The position numbers and the translations under genes were made by a program. A stretch of 64,000 nucleotides of DNA from positions 1,674,001 through 1,738,000 of the forward strand of contig NZ_LWLN01000001.1 in assembly GCF_001953745.1 (NCBI RefSeq), in the 5' to 3' direction. The stretch's first letter is position 1. Every line of letters starts with the position of its first letter. This DNA is from Natrinema saccharevitans (lineage in GTDB: Archaea; Halobacteriota; Halobacteria; Halobacteriales; Natrialbaceae). The notes below the pieces were generated by a model. The model did no database searches and was not told the origin of the DNA. It saw nothing but the letters and a program-made list of their open reading frames with translations. Shown one piece after another: positions 56,179 to 64,000 of this stretch.

Positions 56179-56279
56179 CGTCGAGTGACTGTCGACTTGG
56201 GTCGGGGAGGGCATAAATCACCCCCACGATACCCGGTGCCGAGAGACGTGGCCCCGACCCGAGACCGATCGCCGAGGCG

Positions 56280-57293
56280 TCACCGATCGGCCGGGTCCGC
56301 GGGGCCGTCGCCTGCCTCGGTCAGGGAATCCGGCGTCTGTCGCTCGGTATCGCCGTCGATAACCCCGACGCGCGCGATGCCGCTGGTGTCGTCGAAGACG
56401 TGATGGCGGTGCGGGTAGGCGAACTCGACGTCTACGTCCGCGAACCGTTCGCCGATGGCGTCTTGCACCGCCGATCGGACGACGGTCTGCTTGTAGGGGT
56501 GTTCCATCCAGAAGAACAGCTCGAGGGCGATGCCGTGGTCGCCGTACTCGTCGATATAACATGACGGCGCTGCGGCGTAGCGAGCGCTACCGATCCGGAT
56601 GTCGGGGCCCCCGGCGATGACGTCGTCGACGTTTCGAGCGGCCCGTTCGGCGGCTTTCCGGGCAGCCTCGAGGTCGCTCTCGTAGGTAATATCGAAGCCG
56701 ATGGAGACCCGTGTCCGCTCGTCCTCGGCGGAGTAGTTGACGACGTCGCGGGCGTGGATCTCGGCGTTTGGGATGACGATGAAGGTGTTCTGCAGGGTGA
56801 AAATCTTCGTGTAGCGGATCGTGATGTCCTCGACGAAGCCGCGGTGGCCGGCGTCGGTCACCTCGATCATGTCGCCGATCTCGTAGGGCCGGTCGGCTAA
56901 CACGTAGAAGCCGTTGATCATGCTGCCCGCGATCGGCGCGAGGACGATCGCTATCACGGCCGAGATGACGGTCACCGACAGGAGGATCTCGGTGTTGCCG
57001 ACGCCGATGATGCCGGCGGCGATGCCGGCCGCCCAGAGCAAGACGGCGAGCCTGACGCCGCGAAGCACCGTCCGAGTGACGCTGGGCCGTTCGATGCGTC
57101 GGGCGACCGTCCGCCCGGCGATCCGAACGGCGAGCTTCGAGAGGTACCAGCCGACGACGAGGACGAGGAGTGCGAGGCCGATCTCGACCGCTCGCAGCGG
57201 AACTGTCTCGGGGAGAAATGTCCGAATTTCCTCGGCCGCCGTGGTGCTGTTTCCGGCCGTCGTACTCTCGTTTCCCTGCAGGACCGCGCGCAT
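56280..57293 (-). CDS. MscS-family mechanosensitive ion channel
   Basis: A 337-residue channel of the small-conductance type. Three helices ([40 protein letters not shown] and [20 protein letters not shown]) precede the pore-lining [20 protein letters not shown], whose Gly/Ala pattern fits TM3. The MscS beta domain ([20 protein letters not shown]) and a C-terminal alpha-beta domain follow. The acidic tail is halophilic. It releases osmolytes upon hypo-osmotic shock. Confidence 0.93.
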   Translation of the reverse strand: MRAVLQGNESTTAGNSTTAAEEIRTFLPETVPLRAVEIGLALLVLVVGWYLSKLAVRIAGRTVARRIERPSVTRTVLRGVRLAVLLWAAGIAAGIIGVGNTEILLSVTVISAVIAIVLAPIAGSMINGFYVLADRPYEIGDMIEVTDAGHRGFVEDITIRYTKIFTLQNTFIVIPNAEIHARDVVNYSAEDERTRVSIGFDITYESDLEAARKAAERAARNVDDVIAGGPDIRIGSARYAAAPSCYIDEYGDHGIALELFFWMEHPYKQTVVRSAVQDAIGERFADVDVEFAYPHRHHVFDDTSGIARVGVIDGDTERQTPDSLTEAGDGPADPADR

Positions 57294-57388
57294 ACCAACA
57301 CGCTCAGGAGCGGTGTGGTTAAGCGTTCTGACCCTCTCTCCATGCGATCGATTTGCAAACAACCTAATTTCGAAACCACGTGCTACTC

Positions 57389-57411
57389 GATATATAATAA
57401 ATCATTTAATC
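57389..57411 (+). promoter_or_regulatory. trmB promoter region
   Basis: An A/T block (ATATATAATAAATCATTTAA) lies 23-45 bases before the ATG at 57433. TTTAAT near 57405-57410 is ~25 bases from the start codon, suitable as a TATA box for a leaderless mRNA. Confidence 0.5.
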
Positions 57412-57432
57412 ACCGGGGGCGTAGGGACCGGT

Positions 57433-58497
57433 ATGGCACCAGACGAGCTTCGCTCGACCGTCGAGCGCGTCGGGGACCGGTTCAACCTCGGCGAGTACGA
57501 GATCGACGCGTATCTCACCGTGTTAGAGCAGGGCCAGCTGACGGCCAGCGAGATCGCCGACCGGACGGAGATCCCCCAGCCTCGGGTCTACGACACCGTG
57601 CGCAGCCTCAGCGACCGCGGGCTCGTCGAACTGCGCGAGTCCCGCCCGATGAAAGTCGTCGCCATCGATCCCGGCGAGGCCTTCGACGATGTCCAGACCT
57701 CCCTCGAGCGAATGGTCGACGAACTCGAGGCGCGATACACCGCGCCGGCCCGAGACACCGAGGCCGTCTCCCTGGTCAAGTCCCGATCGACGATCCTGCG
57801 CTACCTCGAGGAGGTCATCGACGCCGCGGAGTTCGAACTCGCGCTGTCGTTGACGCCGGACCTGCTGACCCGGTTCGATGAGGACCTGCGCGCGGCCGTC
57901 GACGCCGGCGTCAGCGTCGACCTGATCGTGACGCCGGCCAGCGAAGCGCCCGACCCCGCCGAGTTCGCCTACGACGAGGTCGCTTCGACCGCCCGCGCCC
58001 GACGCGGGATCACGACGCCGGTACTCGCCGTCGCCGACGGCAACTACTCCGTGTACGCGACCCAGGACGCCCTGCGCGACGATCAGGACCGGTACGGCGT
58101 CATCTTCAACCGCTCGGCGCTTGGCTTTCTGGTCTCGGGCTTTTTCGGAACCGTCCTCTGGACGACCGCCGAAGAAACGCTCGGCGAGGACGACTCCGCG
58201 CGGTCTTACCCCCGCAAATACGCCTCGATCCGCCGGTGCGTAAAGGATCTCCTCGACGAGGGCGGAGAGTTCTACGCCACGATCGAGGGTCGGGACGTCG
58301 ATGTCGGCGGCCAGCGGGTCGTCCGCGGTCGGATTCTCGATATCTCCTTCGAAATCAGCGAGGAAGTCGCGAGCCTCACGATCGAGACGGCCGACGGCGA
58401 GGAGCTCTCGATCGGCGGTCGCGTCGCCGCGCTCGAGGACATCGAGGCCCACGAGATCCACATCGGCCGTGACGAGCCGCCGACGCTCGACGACTGA
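57433..58497 (+). CDS. TrmB-family transcriptional regulator
   Basis: A 354-residue regulator: a winged HTH of the TrmB type at residues ~15-80 ([40 protein letters not shown]), a coiled linker (~80-105), and a C-terminal sugar-sensing domain ([36 protein letters not shown]). TrmB proteins bind sugars and repress or activate transport genes. It is encoded just upstream of a carbohydrate ABC transporter, which it most likely controls. Confidence 0.9.
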   Translation: MAPDELRSTVERVGDRFNLGEYEIDAYLTVLEQGQLTASEIADRTEIPQPRVYDTVRSLSDRGLVELRESRPMKVVAIDPGEAFDDVQTSLERMVDELEARYTAPARDTEAVSLVKSRSTILRYLEEVIDAAEFELALSLTPDLLTRFDEDLRAAVDAGVSVDLIVTPASEAPDPAEFAYDEVASTARARRGITTPVLAVADGNYSVYATQDALRDDQDRYGVIFNRSALGFLVSGFFGTVLWTTAEETLGEDDSARSYPRKYASIRRCVKDLLDEGGEFYATIEGRDVDVGGQRVVRGRILDISFEISEEVASLTIETADGEELSIGGRVAALEDIEAHEIHIGRDEPPTLDD

Positions 58498-58771
58498 GCG
58501 GTGTGGAAGCGGTCGCCGGCCGGCGTCGTCCGCTCGCGTTCGGTGTCGATCGCCCCGGATCGACGGCCACGGTGGAATACGCTCGGCCGGCACCTGCCGA
58601 CCGTCGGCCCGCAATCGGCGACTAGACGCCGCCCTGCGAGCCGCCCGAAACGGGCCCGACCGCGGCTCGTACGCCCGCGTCCGCGTAACGGAACCGTTAT
58701 CGAGACAGTCAAATTTTAGTATCATATTTACAGCTAACAATTAAGGTGATGACCGTGGTCCGTCCCCCCGC

Positions 58772-60226
58772 ATGGGACGAGATACCACCGTCGGGGGCGA
58801 CCGATTCAGCGCCGGACGGCGGTCGTTCCTGACCGGGACGGCGGCCGCGGCGGCGGCGGGAGCCGTGGGGGTCGCCGGTTGCCTCAGTCGGGGCCCGGGC
58901 CCGAACACCGTCGTGATGACCGCCGATTCGGGCGTCGCCGGGATCATCCAGAGTGACGGCGACGGGCCGTCGGTCCAGCAAGCGCTCTGGGACGCGGGGC
59001 TGGACGAAAACATCAGCATCGAGATCCAGACCGTCGTCAGCGACTCCGCGACCCGGATGCAGACCGCCCAGTCGGCCCTCGAGGCGGGTCGGGCCCCGCC
59101 GGACATCCACATGATGGACAGCGGCTGGACGGTCCCGTTTATCCTCCGGAACCAGACGGTCAACCTGACCGAGGAACTCTCGAGCGACGTCGTCGAACGC
59201 GTCAACGAGGACTACCTCGAGGCGATCCTCGAGACGGCGCGGGATCCCCAGTCCGGCGACCTCCACGCGCTGCCGCTGTTCCCGGATCTGGGCTTTACCC
59301 TGTACCGGCGTGACCTGCTCGAGGACGCCGGCTACGACACCGGCGGCTGGGGCACCGACCCGCCCCGCTGGGAGGAGTTCGCCTCGGCGGTCCGCGACGC
59401 GCAAGACGGGTCCGATCTCGACTACGGGTTCACCACGCAGGCGGCCGCCTACGAGGGACTGGCTTGCTGTACGTTCAACGAGGTGATGACCTCCTGGGGC
59501 GGGGCCTACTTCGGCGGAACCGGGAACCTGTTTACCGCCGGCGAGCGCCCGATCACCGTCGACGACGAACCGGCCGTCGACGCGATCCGGATGATGCGGT
59601 CGTTCATCGACGGCGACGGCGACTACCCGGCGATCTGTCCGTCGTCGATCGTCCAGTGGACCGAACAGGAGTCGCTTAACCCGTTCGACAGCGGCGACGC
59701 CGTCGCGAACCGCAACTGGTCGTTCGCGATCGCACAGACCGGCGCGGCGGAGGTTTTCGGCGAGGATCTGGGCGTGATGACCCGACCGTACGCAGTCTCC
59801 GAGTCCGACGCCGAGTACGAGGGTACCGGCGGCACCACGGCCGCGCTCGGCGGCTGGAACCTCGCCGTGAGCCCGTTCTCAGATCGGCAAGAGGAAGCGC
59901 TGCAGATCCTCGAGGCGTTCGCGACCGAGGAGGTCATGCTGGCGGTGTTCGAACTCGGAGGGTATCTCCCACCGAACCTCGAACTGGTGGACGAGGCCGA
60001 TCCGGACGAGGTCGGACCGGTCGCGCGCTACGCCGACGTGGTCCAGTCGGCCAGCGAGAACGCAATCCCGCGGCCGGCGACCGACCTCTGGCCCGAGCAG
60101 TCGGCGCTGGTCTACCAGGCGGTCAACGCGGCCTATCGAGGCGCGCAATCACCCGAAGCGGCGATGGACGACCTCGCCGAGGAACTCGAGCAGAGCGAGG
60201 CGGAGGTAGATGCCGATGGCAACTGA
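58772..60226 (+). CDS. carbohydrate ABC transporter substrate-binding lipoprotein
   Basis: A 484-residue family 1 extracellular solute-binding protein. GRRSFLTGTAAAAAAG leading to GVAGC is a Tat signal with lipobox Cys. PPDIHMMDSGWTVPFI, YRRDLLEDAGYD, NWSFAIAQTGAAEVFGEDLG and ALGGWNLAVSPFSDRQEEAL are typical segments of sugar binders. It delivers sugar to the two permeases encoded next. A TATA-like TCATATTTA lies near 58722. Its stop codon overlaps the permease start by 17 bases. Confidence 0.92.
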   Translation: MGRDTTVGGDRFSAGRRSFLTGTAAAAAAGAVGVAGCLSRGPGPNTVVMTADSGVAGIIQSDGDGPSVQQALWDAGLDENISIEIQTVVSDSATRMQTAQSALEAGRAPPDIHMMDSGWTVPFILRNQTVNLTEELSSDVVERVNEDYLEAILETARDPQSGDLHALPLFPDLGFTLYRRDLLEDAGYDTGGWGTDPPRWEEFASAVRDAQDGSDLDYGFTTQAAAYEGLACCTFNEVMTSWGGAYFGGTGNLFTAGERPITVDDEPAVDAIRMMRSFIDGDGDYPAICPSSIVQWTEQESLNPFDSGDAVANRNWSFAIAQTGAAEVFGEDLGVMTRPYAVSESDAEYEGTGGTTAALGGWNLAVSPFSDRQEEALQILEAFATEEVMLAVFELGGYLPPNLELVDEADPDEVGPVARYADVVQSASENAIPRPATDLWPEQSALVYQAVNAAYRGAQSPEAAMDDLAEELEQSEAEVDADGN

Positions 60227-61259
60227 CACCGATACGGACGGGATAGCCGGCGGCGAACCCGGGCGACAGCAGGACCGGGAGCGGACCGGCAACGCCGTCG
60301 TCAACTGGATGGAGGGGCTGAGCGAGGCGGCGTACGCCTACCTGCTGTTGTTGCCGGCGTTCGCGCTGTTGACCCTGATCGCGTTCTACCCGATGATCCG
60401 GACGTTCATCACGTCGCTGCGCGCCGATCAGACGCGGGGGCTGGACCCGCTCGGCGGGTTCGTCGGTATCGAGAACTACGTCGACATCCTCACGGGGAAC
60501 GCGCGACTGGCTCGCCAGTTCCTCGACGTGGGGCTGACTTCGTCGTTTCCCTTCGTCGAACTCGGGACCCCGTTCTTCCAGCAGGCGCTTTTCGTCACGC
60601 TCGCGTTCGCGGTCATCAGCGTCGTCACGGAGACGGTGATCGGGTTCGGGCAGGCCTACGTCCTCGATCAGGACTTCCGGGGGCGACGGTGGGTCCGCGT
60701 GGCGATCATTCTCCCGTGGGCGGTGCCGATCGTCATCCAGGGGATGATCTTCTTCCTCCTCTTTCAGCCGACGGTCGGGTTCGGCTCCGATCTCATGCAG
60801 AGCCTGGGAATCTTCAGCGCGACGCCGCTTGCCAACAGCCGCGACGCCTTCATCATCATCCTCGTGGCCGACATCTGGAAGTCCTCGGCCTTTATGGCCC
60901 TGCTGATCCTCGCGGGGCTGCAAAGCGTCGACCGCAGCCTGTACGACGTCGCGCGCGTGGCCGGGGCCTCGCCATGGCAGCGGTTCAAACTGATCACGCT
61001 CCCGCTGGTGATGCCGGCCCTGCTCGTCGCGATGCTGTTCCGGACGATGGACGCGATGCGGGTGTTCGGGCTGATCGAGTCGACGGCCGGCTGTACGACG
61101 GTGCCGTCGCTGACCTGCCTCGTGGTCGAGGCGATGTTCGGCGGCACGCGCATCTACGCGACGGCCGCCGCCGTGGCATTCGCGACGGCGCTGGTCATCG
61201 GCCTGATCATCGGCGTCTATCTGCTGCTGTTCCGCGACACCGACGGAGGGATGTACTGA
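60210..61259 (+). CDS. carbohydrate ABC transporter permease (MalF-like)
   Basis: A 349-residue permease with six main helices (YAYLLLLPAFALLTLIAFYP, ALFVTLAFAVISVVTETVIG, VRVAIILPWAVPIVIQGMIF and others). DVARVAGASPWQRFKLITLP carries the EAA loop that docks the ATPase. The N-terminal Asp/Glu-rich tail is cytosolic. MPMATD start (60210); ATG two codons later (60216) is the alternative. It overlaps the binding protein gene upstream and abuts the second permease gene. Confidence 0.93.
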   Translation: MPMATDTDTDGIAGGEPGRQQDRERTGNAVVNWMEGLSEAAYAYLLLLPAFALLTLIAFYPMIRTFITSLRADQTRGLDPLGGFVGIENYVDILTGNARLARQFLDVGLTSSFPFVELGTPFFQQALFVTLAFAVISVVTETVIGFGQAYVLDQDFRGRRWVRVAIILPWAVPIVIQGMIFFLLFQPTVGFGSDLMQSLGIFSATPLANSRDAFIIILVADIWKSSAFMALLILAGLQSVDRSLYDVARVAGASPWQRFKLITLPLVMPALLVAMLFRTMDAMRVFGLIESTAGCTTVPSLTCLVVEAMFGGTRIYATAAAVAFATALVIGLIIGVYLLLFRDTDGGMY

Positions 61260-62344
61260 TGACCGACTCACGAGACACCACCGATCCGACCGACCGCCCG
61301 AACACCGCCGAACCGAGCGATACCAGCGGCATCGACGAGTCGGGAGCCGATCCGACGCGCCGCTGCCCCGACGGCGGCGAGCCCGCGCGCGGCTCCGACG
61401 GCGACACCTCGCTCCTCAAAGACGGCCGGGACGCGGAACTCGACCGGGGCCCGTTCCAGCAGTGGGTCGCCGACTCCATCGAGAACCCGGATCGGGTCTA
61501 CCGGGCGATGTTCTACGTCGCCGCGGTCTTTTTCCTCGTCACGACGCTGTTTCCCTTCTACTGGCTGCTCATGGTCGCGCTGACGCCGGAGGGACAACTC
61601 GAGAACATCGTCTTCACGCCGAACGGCTTCAACCCCGGCGCGTTCGTCGAGGTGTTCCGGGTCATCCCCTTCCACGTCTACATGTTCAACAGCTTCGTGA
61701 TCGCGCTGGCCTCGACGGCCGTCGTCCTCGTCGTCGCCAGCCTCGCCGGCTACGCGTTCGGCCGCCTCGAGTTCCCCGGCCGCACGCCGCTGATGCTGTT
61801 AGTGCTGGTGATCTCCTTTTTCCCGCCGGCGGCCTTCTTTATCCCGCTGAACGACCTGTTCAACACCTCCTTTGTCTTCCTCGAGCCGATCACCGGCGAC
61901 GGCACTCTCTACAACACGCCCTTCGCCCTCGTGACGCCGCTGTCGGCGATCTTCATGCCGCTGGCGATCTTCATCCTCACGACCTTCTACGGGCAGATCC
62001 CCGACGGGCTGGAGGACGCGGCCCGCGTCGAGGGGACGACCCGGCTGGGCGCACTGTTCCGGGTCATCATTCCCCTCTCTGCCCCCGGCGTCGCGACCGC
62101 GGGCGTGTTGACCTTCATCGCCGTCTACAACGAGTTCTTCTTCTCGTTCCTGATGACCGACGGCCAGCCGGAGAACTGGGCCCCGATCCTCGACGGCATT
62201 CTGGCCTATCAGGGCCAGTACCAGGTGCTGTACCACCTCATGGCCGCCGCGAGCATCCTCGGGGTGATCCCCGTCGCGATCCTCGTGGTCATCGCGCAGG
62301 AAAAGATCGTGAGCGGGCTGACCGCGGGCGCACTCAAGGAGTAA
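61259..62344 (+). CDS. carbohydrate ABC transporter permease (MalG-like)
   Basis: A 361-residue permease with an unusually long hydrophilic N-terminal tail of ~70 residues before the six helices (FYVAAVFFLVTTLFPFYWLL, SFVIALASTAVVLVVASLAG and others). EDAARVEGTTRLGALFRVII is the EAA loop. The ATG shares the last base of the MalF-like stop (TGATG), a coupled pair. It completes the pore for an uncharacterised sugar. Confidence 0.93.
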   Translation: MTDSRDTTDPTDRPNTAEPSDTSGIDESGADPTRRCPDGGEPARGSDGDTSLLKDGRDAELDRGPFQQWVADSIENPDRVYRAMFYVAAVFFLVTTLFPFYWLLMVALTPEGQLENIVFTPNGFNPGAFVEVFRVIPFHVYMFNSFVIALASTAVVLVVASLAGYAFGRLEFPGRTPLMLLVLVISFFPPAAFFIPLNDLFNTSFVFLEPITGDGTLYNTPFALVTPLSAIFMPLAIFILTTFYGQIPDGLEDAARVEGTTRLGALFRVIIPLSAPGVATAGVLTFIAVYNEFFFSFLMTDGQPENWAPILDGILAYQGQYQVLYHLMAAASILGVIPVAILVVIAQEKIVSGLTAGALKE

Positions 62345-62348
62345 GACA

Positions 62349-63536
62349 ATGGCACGAGTACGACTCGAGAACGTCACGAAACGGTACGGTGAGGAAACGG
62401 CGGTCGAAGACGTCAGCCTCGAGGTCGAGGACGGCGAGTTCGTCACCTTCGTCGGCCCCTCGGGCTGTGGGAAGTCGACCACGATGGAGACGGTCGCGGG
62501 GCTGACCCAGCCCACCGAGGGGCGGATCTACATCGGCGACGACGACGTCACCGACCTCGCCCCGAAGGACCGCGGGGTCGCGATGGTCTTCCAGAACATC
62601 GCCCTGTTCCCCCACATGGACGTCTACGAGAACATCTCCTTCGGGCTGCGGCTCCGGAAGTACGACGACGAGGAGGTCCGTCGTCGCGTCGAGGAGGCGG
62701 CCGATATCGTCCAGCTCGAGGGGATGCTCGATCGGATGCCGTCGGAGATGTCCGGCGGCCAGCAACAGCGGGTCGGCATCGCCCGCGCGATCGTGCGCAA
62801 CCCCGACGTGTTCCTGATGGACGAGCCGCTTGCCAACCTCGACGCGAAGTTGCGGGTACACATGCGGACCGAACTCCAGCGGCTCCACCGGGAGCTGGAC
62901 GCGACGGTCATCTACGTCACACACGACCAAGCCGAGGCGATGACGATGTCCAACCGGATCGCCGTCTTGAACGACGGCCGCCTCCAGCAGATCGCCGCGC
63001 CGCTTACCTGTTACAACGAACCCACGAACCTCTTCGTCGCCGGCTTCATCGGCTCGCCGTCGATGAACTTCGTCGAGGGGACGCTCCTCGAGGACGGCCT
63101 CGAGACGAACAACTTCACCGTCGACCTCGATCCCTCGCAACTGTCGGAAGTCGGCGTCGGCGACGCCGTTACCCTCGGTGTCAGACCGGAGGACGTCCAC
63201 TTGACCCGGTACGCCGACTCGCTGACCGACTCGACCGATCGGATCGGGGCCCGGACCGATGTCCTCGAACCGATGGGCGACGAGGTCTTCGTCTACCTGT
63301 TGCTCTCCGAGGCCGCGGCGGGCTCGATGGAGCAGGACCCGGCTACGTCGCCCAACCAGTTGCTGATGAGCGTCACCCCCGACACCGAGATCGAGGCGGG
63401 CGAGGACGTCGACGTCGTGTTGGACCGTTCGAAGATCCACCTCTTCGATACGGCCACCGGAGACGCCTTGCTTCACGGACTGACGGACCGATCGGGACGC
63501 GAACCGGGAACGACGCCGACGGAAGCCGACAGCTGA
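62349..63536 (+). CDS. carbohydrate ABC transporter ATPase (UgpC/MalK-like)
   Basis: A 395-residue ATP-binding protein: GPSGCGKSTTMETVAGL is Walker A, MSGGQQQRVGIARAIVR the ABC signature, and VFLMDEPLANLDAKLRV Walker B with the catalytic Glu. YVTHDQAEAMTMSNRIAVL holds the switch His. The ~160 C-terminal residues form the TOBE/regulatory domain of sugar-type importers. It starts 4 bases after the second permease and ends the transporter operon. Confidence 0.95.
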   Translation: MARVRLENVTKRYGEETAVEDVSLEVEDGEFVTFVGPSGCGKSTTMETVAGLTQPTEGRIYIGDDDVTDLAPKDRGVAMVFQNIALFPHMDVYENISFGLRLRKYDDEEVRRRVEEAADIVQLEGMLDRMPSEMSGGQQQRVGIARAIVRNPDVFLMDEPLANLDAKLRVHMRTELQRLHRELDATVIYVTHDQAEAMTMSNRIAVLNDGRLQQIAAPLTCYNEPTNLFVAGFIGSPSMNFVEGTLLEDGLETNNFTVDLDPSQLSEVGVGDAVTLGVRPEDVHLTRYADSLTDSTDRIGARTDVLEPMGDEVFVYLLLSEAAAGSMEQDPATSPNQLLMSVTPDTEIEAGEDVDVVLDRSKIHLFDTATGDALLHGLTDRSGREPGTTPTEADS

Positions 63537-63665
63537 TCGACTCCCCCGTTCGACCCCCGACTCGTCGTTTGGCGACGGATCGAAGGTCCTCGAGCCCCTA
63601 CATTCGATATAGCGGCTACCGATGTATCGGATCGACACGCGACGGTCGCACCGCCCCCTCGCACA

Positions 63666-64000
63666 ATGACACCTGACCGAACTGACATCGAAACCGGCAT
63701 CGTCGGCCTCGGCAACATCGGCCAGTACCACGCCGAGCGACTCGTCGACCTCGGCATCCCGCTGGTGGGCGGCATGGACGTCGCCGCCGAGGCCCGGACG
63801 CGGTTCGCTCGGCGATACGACGTCGACGTCTACGACGATCACCGGACGTTGTACGACGGCGTCGATGCCGTCATCATCACGACTCCGAACAAGTACCACG
63901 AGGAATACGCCGTCGACGCGTTCGAACGCGGGTTGCACGTCCTCCTCGAGAAGCCACTGGCCCACTCGATCGACAGCGCCGAGCGGATCGCCGAGGCCGC
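63666..64000 (+). CDS. Gfo/Idh/MocA-family oxidoreductase (truncated by window edge)
   Basis: The first ~111 residues of a Gfo/Idh/MocA dehydrogenase. TGIVGLGNIGQYHAERLVDL is the NAD(P)-binding loop, VDAVIITTPNKYHEEYAVDA the second nucleotide strand, and VLLEKPLAHSIDSAERI holds the Lys-Pro pair typical of the family (EKP). It oxidises a sugar or sugar derivative, so it may act on the sugar imported by the transporter before it. It begins ~130 bases after the ATPase gene. The substrate domain lies outside the window. Confidence 0.9.
   Translation, partial: MTPDRTDIETGIVGLGNIGQYHAERLVDLGIPLVGGMDVAAEARTRFARRYDVDVYDDHRTLYDGVDAVIITTPNKYHEEYAVDAFERGLHVLLEKPLAHSIDSAERIAEA

Noticed and set aside
58498..58771. 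A TrmB operator of the TACT-N7/8-AGTA kind before the transporter genes
   Set aside because: I looked for the motif known from Halobacterium and found no convincing match; only a TATA-like TCATATTTA is visible.

Overview
The window is typical haloarchaeal chromosome (class Halobacteria, most likely a Natrinema/Haloterrigena-like member of the Natrialbaceae). The signs are very GC-rich coding DNA, strongly acidic proteins, twin-arginine lipoproteins, leaderless promoters with a TATA-like box about 27 bases before the start codon, an archaeal rRNA operon (16S, tRNA-Ala(TGC), 23S, 5S), and halobacterial families such as HalOD1, Bat-type HTH, aMBF1 and CofD. The genus is inferred from general resemblance only.

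Layout. 0-7.5 kb: the 3' end of guaB, cmk, a cupin, a Tat lipoprotein, a large YcaO protein, a TetR-MATE efflux operon with a palindromic operator, and small genes. 7.7-13 kb: DJ-1, Hsp20, a segment bracketed by two inverted copies of an 86-bp palindromic element (a hypothetical membrane protein, a DHH phosphoesterase and a frameshifted lipoprotein relic), then an ornithine cyclodeaminase-like gene whose last codons lie in one of the elements. 13-20 kb: DUF3054, a J-domain zinc protein whose 3' end overlaps a TIR-domain gene, tpiA with a large hairpin at its stop codon, aMBF1, and the operon hisC-Fap7-like-CDP-alcohol transferase. 20-30 kb: rhodanese, DNA ligase, a glutamate-cysteine ligase-like protein, cofD-dus, a CitG-like gene with DUF447, S17e and asd. 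30-40.6 kb: regulators, a geranylgeranyl reductase-like flavoprotein, a manganese catalase, and heme-copper oxidase genes (coxC and coxB on plus, coxA with a partner on minus).

40.6-46.8 kb holds the rRNA operon on the minus strand, with three candidate promoters, bulge-helix-bulge processing stems around 16S and 23S, and a T-rich terminator after 5S. Just past its 3' end, on the opposite strand, lies an H/ACA guide RNA that I recognise as an sR-h45 homologue. Its two pockets match 23S sites present in this same window.

47-57 kb: hisD, an IscA-like carrier, dodecin, several membrane proteins, an aminotransferase, two UspA proteins and an MscS channel. 57.4-64 kb: a TrmB-type regulator followed by a complete sugar-type ABC transporter (Tat lipoprotein binder, two permeases, ATPase) and the start of a Gfo/Idh/MocA dehydrogenase, apparently one carbohydrate-uptake locus.

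I found no CRISPR array, integrase, transposase or clear prophage. The strongest points for a second look are the guide RNA beside its target operon, the manganese catalase with Tyr in place of a metal-ligand His, the paired palindromic elements, the TIR/J-domain overlap and the orphan YcaO protein.
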